From assembly GCA_963921195.1 (NCBI GenBank), contig OY992536.1:288877530-288941529 (forward strand): DNA of 64,000 nt, read 5' to 3'. Under the pieces are notes generated by a model. It saw nothing but the letters and a program-made list of their open reading frames with translations, was not told where the DNA came from and made no database searches. Shown in pieces: positions 34,899 to 45,960 of the stretch. The stretch's first letter is position 1; the number at the start of each line of letters is the position of its first letter. The position numbers were made by a program, and so were the translations under genes. Origin of the DNA: Pegoplata infirma (taxonomy: Eukaryota; Arthropoda; Insecta; Diptera; Anthomyiidae).

Positions 34899-35370
34899 CA
34901 CTGTAAGTAAAATTTAAACTTTTTAAATGACACACAAAAACGCCGAGACACCCCAACTTATTTTTGGGTCATAGAATCCAGTGGTATACTCCGTTTTAAA
35001 AGGTTAGCTCAAAATAACGAGATATTTCGATTTTAAATTTGCAAATGTAGAATAAAAATTGAATAAATCCGAAAAAAAATAATAAAATTCATTAAAATAA
35101 GAACAAGTATTGTTCCACGTCCTCTTGAAAATGGACGTCCATTATTTCTGGAAATAAATTTTGACAAATAACATGTTTTTAAAAAGTTTTTAAAGTTTTT
35201 TCAATCAAATAAAATTAAAAATCACCTTAAATCTACTACAAATTTAAAATCGAAATACCTCGGGATTTTGAGCTAACTTTTCAAAACGGGGTTCACCACT
35301 GGAATTTACGACCCAAAATTAAGTTGACGTGTCTCGGCGTTTTGGTGTGCATTTTCATCTACTTACAGTG
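34899..35370. mobile_element. TAA-flanked MITE with CACTGTAAGTA ends
   Basis: Ends CACTGTAAGTA and TACTTACAGTG, with TAA at 34896-34898 and 35371-35373. Inner arms share ACGCCGAGACACCCCAACTT / GTGTCTCGGCGT, ACCACTGGA/TCCAGTGGT, and TTTAAAATCGAAATA. 472 bp. Confidence 0.75.
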
Positions 35371-35384
35371 TAATTATTGATTAC

Positions 35385-36060
35385 ACAGGGCAACACTTTT
35401 TTTTTGCCCGGGTTCCGATACCAAATTTTGGGTAGTTGGGGTACGCTGATTTCAAATCTGGCTACCGTTTTTTTGGGTCAGCTCTAGTTTTCGAGATATA
35501 GCCGAAGGAAACTTTGAAAATATGCTACATTTGGCATGTTTGTGAGTCCATTTTTAGCAACACTAGTATAACATCCAAAAAGTGCATGACGATTTTAGGT
35601 ATGTTGGATATGCTGATTCCAAAAATGCTCTTACTTATGTTGAGTCATCTTTAGTATTTGAGATACTTCTAAAATAAAATTTTACAATTTATGACCTCTT
35701 TAATTTTGTCTAATATTTATGCTCTTTTTAATAACTCCAAAATTAAAGCTGTCAGAAAAAAAGCTAATACCAGTTTTGGAATTCTCGCATCCAATATAGT
35801 AAAGTTCGTGTTTAAAACAGAGGCTCTTAAATTAGTTTTGGAAATTATAGCTAAGCAAAGTTGGTGAAAAACGCACTTTTTTGACTCTTTAACAGCGATT
35901 TGCTCGCGAACGCAAGCTGATGGAAAAAATTGGATAACAGATTCGGAAATCAGCACACTAAACTCCATATAAATCAGTTGCCAAAGGTCAGGAAAATTGA
36001 AAAAGCTCAACTTTTGATTATAATCATCAACCATCCTACGCAAAATCTATACCTATACAA
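35385..36060. repeat. Dispersed repeat with CAGGGCAACACTTTTT start
   Basis: GGGCAACACTTTTTTT, GGGTTC, TTCAAATCTGGCTACCG and GGGTCAGCTCTAGTTTTC at 35388-35490 recur, diverged, at 38119-38220. The rest (35520-36060) is unique in the window. Element boundaries unknown. Confidence 0.5.
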
Positions 36061-36159
36061 TAATCCTAAATGTTAATCCCTTTGGAAGTCCTTAACACAA
36101 TTAATAGTTACTGCCGTTAGCGTTGTTATGTGTTCGTATTTTGCAACATTTCTTTTTTG

Positions 36160-36955
36160 ACACCCTACATTTATTGGTGAAGGGTACGTATGAGTTTGTC
36201 ATTCGTTTTGTAACACCTGGAAATATCGGTTCATAGGGAATACATATTCATGATTCAAGATCGATTTTAAGACTTCTGTCTGCTGAAAACAATCTAACTG
36301 GCGAATGACTTGATGAATGGTTGCGAGTGCTTGGCACAGAGTCATTCCGTTTATAACACCTCGAAATATTGGTTAGGACCCCATAAAGTATATATATTCA
36401 TGATTCTCGATCGAATTTAAGACGATATAGCGATGTCCGTCCGTCCGTCTATCTGCCTGTTGAAAACACGCAAATTTTTTAAAGAATTATATACATATGT
36501 ATGTTGGTCATTTACCTGGTCAGGTTGGTATTGGAATTCAGCTAAATCGGTCCAGTGCTTAAAAGAATTTACGCGATAAAAAATACCCTAACTTTCGAAA
36601 GATGCTAAAGCTTATCATATAAATTTGTCGTTCCCCTAGTCTGGTTTGTATTGAATTTTAGCTAAATCGGTCCAGTGGTTCAAAAGTTAAACCGTAAATT
36701 TCAGATTGGTTTCATCTTAAATTCACGTGTTAAAAAACCATTAAACAAAAAATATTTGTACACAAAAAAAAAAAAAAATTCACTCAAAAAATTTTACACT
36801 CAAAAATTTTTTTTTTTTTTTTACAAAAATTACTAAAAAAAAGTTTTTTACTCAAAATAAATTATTTCTTATCAAAATTCTATCACTTAAAAACGGCATT
36901 GTGGAGGGTATTCATACATTCGGCCAAGTCGAATTTAACTTTTTTACTTGTTTTC
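36160..36955 (+). mobile_element. mini-me/DINE-1-like element with duplicated core
   Basis: The core GTCATTCCGTTTATAACACC, CGAAATATTGG and GACCCCATAAAGTATATA at 36343-36405 is preceded by a second, degraded core at 36199-36290. Then GTCCGTCCGTC, GGTCCAGTGG and the end GGAGGGTATTCATACATTCG, GGCCAAGTCGAATTTAAC. Confidence 0.78.
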
Positions 36956-37326
36956 CTTCTTTTATTATTTTTATTATTGTCCCTCACCCTCTCTAATTCT
37001 TTACTTTAGCATTAAGTTTAGTTGCCTTTGTGTTTTATAGTTTCCTTTTGGGAATCATTAATCATTTCATTTGGCACATTATTTTAATTTTAGTATTTTT
37101 TTTTTGTTATTGTTTTACTTATTTTGATTACCTTTTACTTATGTGCAAATTAATTATACTTTTATACATTCATTTAATGTTTTGGCAGATTTATTAAAAT
37201 CAGCTTTTAAGATGCTTTTTGCTTTTTTTTTTTGGCAAATAAAATAAGTAAAGAACATCAATAAATAAATTTATTTATAAATTTCATAAATATGCGATTG
37301 TAAGTTACCTGTTAGCCTCCCACTCA

Positions 37327-37843
37327 CAAGGGAAGTACTCCAACCATTATAAACTGATTTGCCTGAAACTTAGAATATACATAACAGAGACGATTTGAAG
37401 GCTATCGGCCGTCAAATCATTAAAACACATCCGTGTTTTAAAACTTCGTTGCCATCTTATAAAACAATGTGGACCTTCGGGCAAATTCTGATAACTCCCG
37501 AATTAACAGAAATATCGTCTGGATAATTTCATATTCATATGGATATCGTAGGCCGATGTCTTCATATAAACATCCCTAAAAACTTACACATTTTCGTAAA
37601 AAATATATTTAACGTAGCCGAATTTTTACAATTAAAAAACCTTTTTTTTTGCATATGAAAAATTATATATTTTCTTAAGAAAAATGCCTAAAAATTCCAA
37701 AAAACAAATTTGTTGCTATTTTTTGACCCATTTTTTGAACCCCTAAATCCCAGATATGGCCGATAAGCCAAGACACCCCAACCTTAGAAGTGCCTCTTTT
37801 ATATCATGCAAATCGGTTTAAAAGGATTGATATACTTCCCTTG
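37327..37843. mobile_element. CAAGGG-family MITE, subfamily B, second copy
   Basis: Ends CAAGGGAAGTACTCCAACC and inverse; flanked by TCA (37324-37326, 37844-37846). Interior shares AACAATGTGGACCTTCGGG and GACACCCCAACCTTA with 15118-15800. Confidence 0.85.
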
Positions 37844-38118
37844 TCAGACAAAAATTTGATTGCTTTAGATTGATGGCTGGTTGTTTTGGCAACAATGAAA
37901 GTATGAAATTCTTATGAGATTTATTAAATAAATAATTGATAAATTACTTAAGTTTTATTAGCTTCTGGAGTAGAAGGAAAGGAAGTTGGCAGGAAGTAAG
38001 AAATTAATAAAATTAGTTTAATATTTAAGGAATGAAGATTTTTATTGTTTAATATAGGAAATCACTCATAATAATTTTATAAGGTATGAAGTAGCAGACT
38101 ATTAATTTATTTATAACA

Positions 38119-38240
38119 TAGGGCAACACTTTTTTTGACCGGGTTCTGGTACAAATTTAAGGGATATTATGGTTTTCTGATGTCAAATCTAGCAATCGTT
38201 TTTTTCGGTCAGCTCTAGTTTTCATGTTTCTGCACTCAAA
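38119..38240. repeat. Second copy of the CAGGGCAACACTTTTT repeat
   Basis: Same order of segments as 35388-35490 (GGGCAACACTTTTTTTG, TCAAATCTAGCAATCG, GGTCAGCTCTAGTTTTC). Truncated on the right by AT-rich DNA. Confidence 0.5.
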
Positions 38241-38559
38241 AAAAAAAAAAAAATATTTAACTTAAACTTTGGAAAAATGTTCTTCAATATAGTTTATAAT
38301 TTTTGCCACAATTTAGTTAAATTTAACTAAAAGTTGGTAAATATTCTGAACTGTTGGGAAAAATTTTAGTTCATGTACTGATTTTTTTACATTATTTTTT
38401 TTTAATGGAATTTCATAATAAATGGAAAAAATTTTTAACACCAAAAAATTTTCCCTAAATAATTGAAATAAAATCTTTATTTTAGAAACATATTCCTCTT
38501 CTTTAGTTTTAGGACATAATTTTATATCAATTAGTTCATCGTCTAAGATTTGAGGAAGT

Positions 38560-39475
38560 TTTTATACCCTCCAACCACAGTATGGGGGTATATTCACTTT
38601 GTCATTCGGTTTGTAACGCATCGAAATATCGTTCGGGGGCCCCATAAAGTATACACACAAAATTGTTTTTTTTCCATGAACGATTTTCTTAGTATTTATG
38701 AACAGACGGATGGACGGACGGACAAACATTCATAGAATGTCTTAGAATCAATCATGGATCAATAATATATACACACAAATTTTTTTTTCCATGAACGATT
38801 TTCATTGTATTTATGAACAAATTCATACAATTTATTAACTTTTTCATAATATTTATAAACTTTTTCATAGTATTTTTGAAAAATGTTAAAAATTCTTAAA
38901 TTTCACATATTTCGATTTATTCATAAATACTATGAAAAAGTTTATAAATATTATAAAAAAGTTAATAAATTGTATGAATTTGTTCATAAATACTATGAAA
39001 ATCGTTTATGGAAAAAAAAAATTTTTGATTGTATATATTATTGATCCATGATTGATTCTAAGACATTCTATGAATGTCCGTCTGTCCGTCCGTCCATCCG
39101 TCTATCTGAAGATAACACAATGTAGTCCAAAACAAAACAGCTATACTCCTAAGGTTTGGCATAAATATGTCTCATGTTCATAGGCAGGTTAAGTACGAGA
39201 ATGGGCAAAATCGGGCCTGGGGGAAAAAAGTTCCCCCTTGAAGAACTGAACCAATCTCTGAAAAAAATACACTTTTATAGTTTTTTTTTTGTATTTTTGT
39301 TAAATAAACGAAACATTTGGTATGTTTATCGCAATGGGAAGGTGTCCCCTACTGACCCAATCACCCACCCAAAAAAAAAAACGCCCCTGACAAATTTTTT
39401 TTTAAATTTTTTCTTTCATTTTGGAGGGTATAAAAGATTCGGCACAGCCGAATTTAACATTAACACTTGTTTCCA
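38560..39475 (+). mobile_element. mini-me/DINE-1-like element with an internal inversion and MITE
   Basis: The element starts TTTATACCCTCCAACC, runs to CCCCATAAAGTA (38651), and resumes at 39032 with TATATTATTGATCCATG, a GTCCGTCTGTCC microsatellite and the end TTTGGAGGGTATAAAAG, GGCACAGCCGAATTTAAC. Between lie a broken MITE arm (38652-38703), an inverted piece of the DINE itself (38704-38771; GACGGATGGACGGACGGAC and TTAGAATCAATCATGG), and a complete MITE (38772-39031). Confidence 0.78.
38772..39031. mobile_element. TA-flanked ATTTATGAA palindromic MITE, second copy
   Basis: Starts CACACAAATTTTTTTTTCCA, ends TTTTTGATTG, TA flanks. Arms TTTATGAACAAATTCATACA and TGTATGAATTTGTTCATAAA pair almost perfectly. 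Related to 31580-31847. Confidence 0.8.
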
Positions 39476-39489
39476 CTATTTGAGTAAAA

Positions 39490-39915
39490 TTTTTATAACT
39501 TGGGGAATTTTTTTTTCAAAACACTTAAAATGGCGATATCTTGAAAACTAAGCCAGATAGAGCAAAATGGAGTACATTTCCGTAGTATCGCCCTCTTGGG
39601 GTCCTAACTTTGGATTTAAACAACTCGAAATTCCCGAAAGTGTTAAAATGTTCATATCACGGTAAATATTGCCAACACAACAAAAAGTTCAAAAGCTCTC
39701 CGAGTAATAGTTTTAAAGTTATCGATTTTTTTAAATTCTCAAGATCCCAATGGTACCCCTAATTCACTTATCTAAAAAACAAAAACGGACAAAAATTTTG
39801 GATTAAAAACTATGACGATTTCTTAGGAACCCAACTGGGTCTGGGCCCACCGGGGTCTAAACCTTACGGGTTCGAACTCAATGGGGACTTCACCCAATCG
39901 GCTCCTCAAATGTTC
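39490..39915 (-). repeat. Repeat shared, inverted, with 20805-21290
   Basis: Reading minus: GAGGAGCCG, CCATTGAGTTCGAACCCG, GGGCCCAGACCCAG, TTCCTAAGAAATCGTCATAG, AAAATTTTTGTCCGTTT, CTCGGAGAGCTTTTGAAC, TTGTTGTGTTGGCAATATTT. The same series is found on the plus strand at 20805-21290. The family is unnamed; ends unclear. Confidence 0.6.
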
Positions 39916-39939
39916 ATAAGTATATAGTGGATTTAAAAT

Positions 39940-40620
39940 GGACCATAATTGTACTTTTGGTACTTTTTTCAATTTCCTGAAATAATAGTCGTAAAGACTT
40001 TACATTTGGAATGTAGGTTCCATCGATGAAAAAACATTCTAGACAAAATACTTTTTAGAAATGGCACATAAACTTTTAATACTTTAGACATTTAAAATGT
40101 CCTTTAAAATTTGAGTCCTTCGGTAAAAAAAAATATTCAAGAAAAAGTGCTTTTTCGAAATTCCGTTTGTAGAGGGATGAAAAAGTGTACTTTGGTACTT
40201 TTTCAACTTCGTGAAATAATGGTCCCACAAACATGAAGTTTGGACTATAGGATCCTTTGGTGAAAAAAACATTCTAGAAATAATACCGTTTGGAAATTCA
40301 GTTTCTAAGAGAGGTAACATGTTGAAAAAATGTGAACTATCTGTACTTTTAATATTTGTTGATATAATGCTTTAGAAAAAAAAAACGTTCTGGAAAAAGT
40401 AATTTTTGGAAATAACGTTTCTAAAGGTTATAAAAGGGGGTAAAAAGGGGTTTTTTGGTACTTTTTTCAATTTCCTGAAATAGTGGTTGTGCAGATGTCA
40501 AATTTGGAATGTAGGATCTTTCGATGGAAAAAACATTCTGGAAAAAATACTTTTTGGAAGTTCCTTTTCTAAAAGGGGTAAAAGTGGTAAAAAAGTGTAT
40601 TTCCTGATCCTGGCCACTTG
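39940..40620 (+). repeat. Satellite-like repeat (CCTGAAATAATGG family), locus 1
   Basis: About five diverged units with GTACTTTTT, CTTCCTGAAATAATGG, AACTTGAAATTTGGA, TAGGATCCTTCGGTGAAAAA, ACATTCTGGAAAAAGTACTT, TTTGGAAATTCCGTTTCTAA in order. The same family is at 50140-50640 and, inverted, at 58850-60690. Confidence 0.65.
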
Positions 40621-41301
40621 ACAAAAAAACAAATTGAAATTAGGAATATAGAACATACGCCACACAAAATGGAGGTAGTTTCACTGGCGAAAGTGCCCTA
40701 AGATGTTGATTCGCCACTTAGAATGGGTTACTTTGCTGGCGAATGTGCCCCACGGGTAGTATATTTTTTTCGTTTGTTTCAATAAAATTATTTTTTTTTA
40801 ATTACATTAAGTTTTAAGTAATAATTCTTCCCAAAAATTATACTTTTAACGAATTTGTAAACATTATTTTTTTCTGCGTAATTGTGCCCAACCAGCTTGG
40901 CGCACGTGCCCCATGGATGGGCAGTTTCGTCGATTTGAGTTGCTTTAAAAATGACAAAAAAAAAAAAAAATAATAGAAGCCAAACAGATAAATTCCATTT
41001 AGAGTATACATTTTAAAGCTAAAATATGTACCTTCTTAAATCAAAAAGAATTTAGGAAAAACGTTTACCGGTTTAGGTTTTACAGCACTTCAAAGAAAGT
41101 GGCGAATGTGCCCCTCTCTACCCTACTTATATTAATTTTTATAAATACATACTATGAAACCTTTTTATGAATATGATGAAACTTGTCATTAAGGTTCGTC
41201 CAATGTAACTGTTTCATTAATATTTTGAAATATTTCATAAATGCTATGAAATATTTCATGGAAATAATATTTTTTTTAAGCATTTCATTATGCATGTGTA
41301 T

Positions 41302-42095
41302 AGCCCTATATGAAACAAAGAAAATTGCGTTTTCGGTTTTTCAATTTTTCAAAAACTGGGCTTAGGAGGCGTGTATATGAAATATTTATCACATTAAAAC
41401 GGAATGCACCACAATCTCAAAAATTTACATTCTTATAATTTTTTTTTTTGGAAAATTTTCAGAACCCGTTCTGAAATATACCATTTTTTAAATATGTCAA
41501 TTTATCAAAAATTCGGCCACTTTTTTTTTTTTTTTGAAGTTTAGATGTTTATCCATCCACACAAAAAAATTCAAAAACACGTTCTTCTTTTTTTTTCGAG
41601 AAAATCGCATTTGAATTTTAAATTTCATAACAATTTTGTAATTTGCTTGTATTTGCTTGTTTTAACGTTGCAAATGAGTAATATTAATTGCATAAATATT
41701 TATTACTCATTCGCAATGCGATTTTTTCGAAAAAAAAAGAAGAACGTGTTTCTGAATTTTTTTGTATGGATGGACAAACATCTAAACTTAAAAAAAAAAA
41801 TAAAAAAAAGTGGCCGGATTTTTGATAAATTGACTTATTTAAAAAATGGAAAATTTCACAACGGGTTCTAAAAATTTTCCAAAAAAAAAAATTTGATTGA
41901 TAGCACATACAAAACTATATAAGAATTTTAATTTTTGAGATTGTGGTGCATTCCGTTTTAATGTGATAAATATTTAATCAAGGCAACTCGCCACAAATTT
42001 GACCATTTTTTCAATTTTTGACCACGCCTCCTAAGCCCAGTTTTTAAAAATTTGAAAAACCAAAAACGCAATTTTCTTAGTTCCATATAGGGCTA
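41302..42095. repeat. Palindrome of about 800 bp
   Basis: ATAGCCCTATATGAA, AAATTGCGTTTTCGG, CTGGGCTTAGGAGGCGTG, AACGGAATGCACCACAATCT and AGAAGAACGTGTT-type segments on one side are mirrored on the other; axis near 41697. Open frames at 41545-41871 and on the opposite strand mirror each other. Flanks (about 41138-41300 and 42150-42360) hold TTTCATAGTATTTATGAA motifs, so it may have landed in an older MITE. Confidence 0.7.
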
Positions 42096-42374
42096 TCCAA
42101 ACAACCTATTCAGAAATTTACGGGACACATGTTTGTCTGTAGCGGGAATGCCTCATATATATGGAACTATTCATAGTTCCAATGAAGTGTTTCTTATCAT
42201 AAAAATGATTATGTAAATATTTAATAAAATATTAATAAAATCTTTAAAATGTTTCATAGTATTTATGAAAGATTTCATAATATTAATGAAAAGTTTCATA
42301 AAATTTAATGAAATTTTTTTCTTTATATTTATGAAAGAGTTCATAAATATAGGTTATACATAAATTGAACCACC

Positions 42375-43172
42375 TAGTGTTTATAAACCGGTTAACCGGT
42401 TAACCGAAAAACCGGTTTTTTCCTAAATTTTCGGTTTTTTTGCAAACCGGTTAACCGGAATTGAAGATTTCCGGTGCACCGAAAACCGGTTTTTTTCTGT
42501 CGGTTAACCGGTTTTTTAAATACATTCAAAACGGAATATTTTCGCAAATATTAAGGGTTTACACTTATTTTTTTATGATATTTTCAAAATTTATTTTCAA
42601 AAGAACGTTTAAAATATTTTTTGTCTTCAAGAAATTATTTTCTAAATAGGAATTTTTTTCCGAAACTGATAAAAATTTGAAATACTCACCGTTGTCAGCG
42701 TTTTTTTGAACATTTCATGAAAAACTTAATAAGTGACTGTTAACCAGATACTAAAATCCCTGTTAATGGCGAAAATGTCAATAAAAGAAAATAAAAATAA
42801 AATTCGGAACTGCAATTTACTTATAACGAATAAATGTATTTTTCTAAATAAAACCAATACAAATTAAATTGAAGTTCTAGGGAATATGGGCAATTAAAGT
42901 ACATTATTTAAATATCGCTTTTTTATAGCGTAATAGTTGCAAAGCTTGCTGAAAGAAACAAATATGTTAACTTTAGCTATATTCGCTTTAATTTTTTTTT
43001 ATAAAAAACCGGTATTTTCAAGTATTTGTTTGTTTTTTTAGTTAAAGAAAAAAAAACCGGTTAACCGGTTTTTTTATTCCGGTTTAACCGAGAAAACCGG
43101 TTAACCGAAAAAGCTGATTTTCGGTTAACCGAGAAACCGGTTTTCCAAAATGTCGGTTTTTTATAAACACTA
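42375..43172. mobile_element. hAT-like element rich in AACCGGTT octamers
   Basis: Ends TAGTGTTTATAAA and TTTATAAACACTA are exact inverse; GAACCACC is duplicated exactly at 42367-42374 and 43173-43180. Ten AACCGGTT octamers sit near the two ends (six within 42380-42520, four within 43050-43145), many joined as CCGGTTAACCGG. Middle AT-rich, no ORF. AACCGGTT is the consensus of the Grainyhead factor (family knowledge); the octamers may equally be transposase-binding subterminal repeats. Confidence 0.9.
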
Positions 43173-43523
43173 GAACCACCTACTATTGTTGAATCATTTT
43201 ATAATCCGTTTCAATATAAAATTTTTTATGAAATTAAATTTCATTGTTTATTTTTATTAAACATTTTTTATTATTTTTTCATTAGAAAAAGGTATTTGTT
43301 TTTTTTACCACTTTATTCTTGCAATGTTTCAAAAAAAAAGCAAAATAATATTTATTCCTTTGATATGATAATTTTGTTGTTGTATGTAAATATATCATAG
43401 TTTGGTTTCCTAAACTACTACTGTTGTGGTATGTTATGCTAATAAGCATACAAATTTATACAAAAACACACATTTAGAAAAAAAAAAAAAAAATGAAATA
43501 GGAGAAAAAAGGATTTTGCATCT

Positions 43524-44288
43524 ACTTAAGGGGGGTCACCAGGTTTAGAAGGTCAGACTTTATATATTTTTATGATTTTTTTTGTTTTAAATTAAAGAGA
43601 CATTTTTTAAAATATTTTTTTTTGTTGTGGCATTGTGAAAAGAATTTCATATTTTCGTTATCTAAGCCCTTATGACACTAGCTTTTTTGGTATTTATGAA
43701 ATTTATGTGAACAGTGCAAATATATTATCATAGGAAATCTGAACAAGTGTTAAGAGTAAAAGCATACTAAAAACAAACGTCAAATTTTATTCTTGTGTTA
43801 AACGTCAAATTTTATTCTTGTGTTATCGATAAATGTAGTTATCAAATAACTAAATGTCAAAAAAAAATTTTAGTTTTACATATTTTTTGACATTTACGCA
43901 TTGGTGATAATGAAATATTACCAACTTTTTTGTTTTTTGTTACAATAAGCGACTTATTGTTTGTTTTTGGTGACTTATTGCGTTTATTCAGCGGATTTTT
44001 ATTTAAATGAAAGTAATCATCACTAATTCTTTGTTTCTTTTATGTTTTTTCTTATTTCTTCTTTTTCTGTTTCATTCTGTAAATTAATAAAAAATTAAAT
44101 ACAAAAAAAGCTAGTGTCATAAGGGCTTAAGGTTTAGAAAAATAAATTTAAAGGATTTAAAAATTAAAAATTAAGATTATTGACAAATTTGGTAGTCTGA
44201 TTCGGATTTATAAAGCCAATGTTTTTTTTTTCTTGAAAAAAAAAAAAAATCAGTAAAACAAAATTTAATAACCAGCAGCCCCCCTTAA
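43524..44288. mobile_element. Element with TTAAGGGGGG ends and a nested palindromic MITE
   Basis: TTAAGGGGGGTCACCAGG on the left and the inverse of TTAAGGGGGGCTGCTGGT on the right. Inside, 43666-44126 has near-exact ends GCCCTTATGACACTAGCTTT and inverse. Duplications not resolved because the ends are palindromic (TTAA). Confidence 0.6.
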
Positions 44289-44772
44289 GCCTGGGCATTA
44301 TTTAAACTTAAATAAAAAAACTTAAATAAAGAGATAAATGTCAGTTAAATGTTTTAAGTCCTTTCGCATAGAGACATAAATACGAATGTTACAAAAAAAG
44401 AATTCAAGGACCTTTAAAATGTAAACTTTATGTGCGGTTAAAAAGCTGACATTTTTTTGTGAAAGTTTTTTGGTTTCTAATCAGGTTTAAAAATCATTTA
44501 ATATTTCATTCTAAAAATATTTATCCTTAAGATAAACATAAAAAATATTTAAAATGCTTAAATAATACAGTAAACTTTTTAATCGTTGTTAGAAATTTTC
44601 ACAAAAGTTGTATTTAAATTTTAAGTAGAAAATAATGTCAATGCAAAAAAAAAAAAATTGCCGAAAAATAACTTTGAATTAAAAAAAAATTGATAAATTT
44701 TGTACAAAAAAAATTTTTGTGATCAAAAATATTAAGTGAAAAAAAATTTCATAAAAAAACATTTGAGAATAA

Positions 44773-45325
44773 AACAAGTAAAAAAGTTAAATTCGGCCTT
44801 GCCGAATGTATTGATACCCTCCACAATTAATTTTGAAAAAAATAAAAAAAATTTTGAAAAAAAATTTCCGCGAAAAAAAAATTGGTAAAAAAAAATCCGC
44901 GATTTTTTTCTTTTTTTGTCAATAAATATGTTCGTGCTTGTTTAAATACCATTTTGTGTCCAATTTTGTTCATATATGTCAACAAGCAGCCGAATTAAAG
45001 CATTTTGTAGGTTATGTTGAATGTAACAAAATTTTCGACGTGTCCTTACATTTTCGTTCATAACTTTTGAACCTCTGAACCGATATCGCTCAAATGCAAT
45101 ACCAAACTGCTCAGGATAACTTCCAACAAATATGTTAAGTTTCAGTCATCTCAGTGTAATATTTTGGCCGTGATTACCATTTCCACAGACTGACGGAGAG
45201 ACGGACATCGCTAGAATGTCTTAAAATCGATCACTGATCAATTATATATATACTTTATGGGGTCCCAGACCGATATTTTGATGAGTTACAAACGGAATGA
45301 CAAACTTATATATACCCTCTATCCT
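44773..45325 (-). mobile_element. mini-me/DINE-1-like element, minus orientation
   Basis: Reading minus: TATACCCTC... GTCATTCCGTTTGTAACTC, CGGTCTGGGACCCCATAAAG, TATATATAATTGATCAGTGA, a short GTCCGTCTC microsatellite, and at the end GGAGGGTATCAATACATTCG then GGCAAGGCCGAATTTAAC. Confidence 0.75.
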
Positions 45326-45489
45326 TCCCCATTCTATTCCATTTCGATCCCATTTTCTATTCACACCGTTCCACTGTGGGAGAGCATTCCTTAATTTTAG
45401 CCATAAATAGACCGCTGAACCTAATTATTAAAAAAGGATTACATATGGATGTTAAAGGATAGCTGATCACGATTCTGGAAAAAAAATTT

Positions 45490-45960
45490 AAAAATTCAAA
45501 ATGGCGGATCCAAAATGGCGGACATGATTTTTTAATTCTTTGCTTATTGTTTTTATAATAAGCATTGTCGATGTATTTAGCGTCGTTAATAACGAATATG
45601 AGTTCAGACTTTTAAAATTCCAAATACCGGATCCAATATGGCGACAAGTTTAAAATTAAAGTTTTTTTCTATATTGTCTGTTTTGACCAAAAACTTTGAT
45701 TTTGATGATTTTTCAGGTGCTAAATCTGATTTTAGAATAAAATACTCAAAATTCAAAATAACGGATCCAATATGGTTGACAAGATATTAAAAAAGATAAC
45801 CTATTTTCCTAATACCAACACAATGCATTGCATTAGTAGAGGGGCATGCCCTGAGTGTTGTCTCAAAGTAAAAAAAATAAAAATTACGTTAATCACGAAT
45901 ACGATCTTGGATTTGTTAAAATCAAAATGGCGGATACAAACTGTTGGACACAGCTTTTTT
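45490..45960. repeat. Diverged tandem repeat with ATGGCGGATCC motifs
   Basis: Four units begin near 45494, 45617, 45749 and 45923 with TTCAAAATGGCGGATCCAA or a variant, followed by ATGGCGGACA or ATGGCGACAAG and a TTAATT-rich stretch. Spacing about 125-175 bp. The core ATGGC/GCCAT is the YY1/Pho core motif (family knowledge). Confidence 0.65.

Noticed and set aside
35717..36043. A 108-residue minus-strand ORF
   Set aside because: No recognisable domain and it lies in a dispersed repeat shared in part with 38119-38240.
41545..41908. Overlapping frames of about 108 and 74 residues on opposite strands
   Set aside because: Also explained by a palindrome; no recognisable domain.
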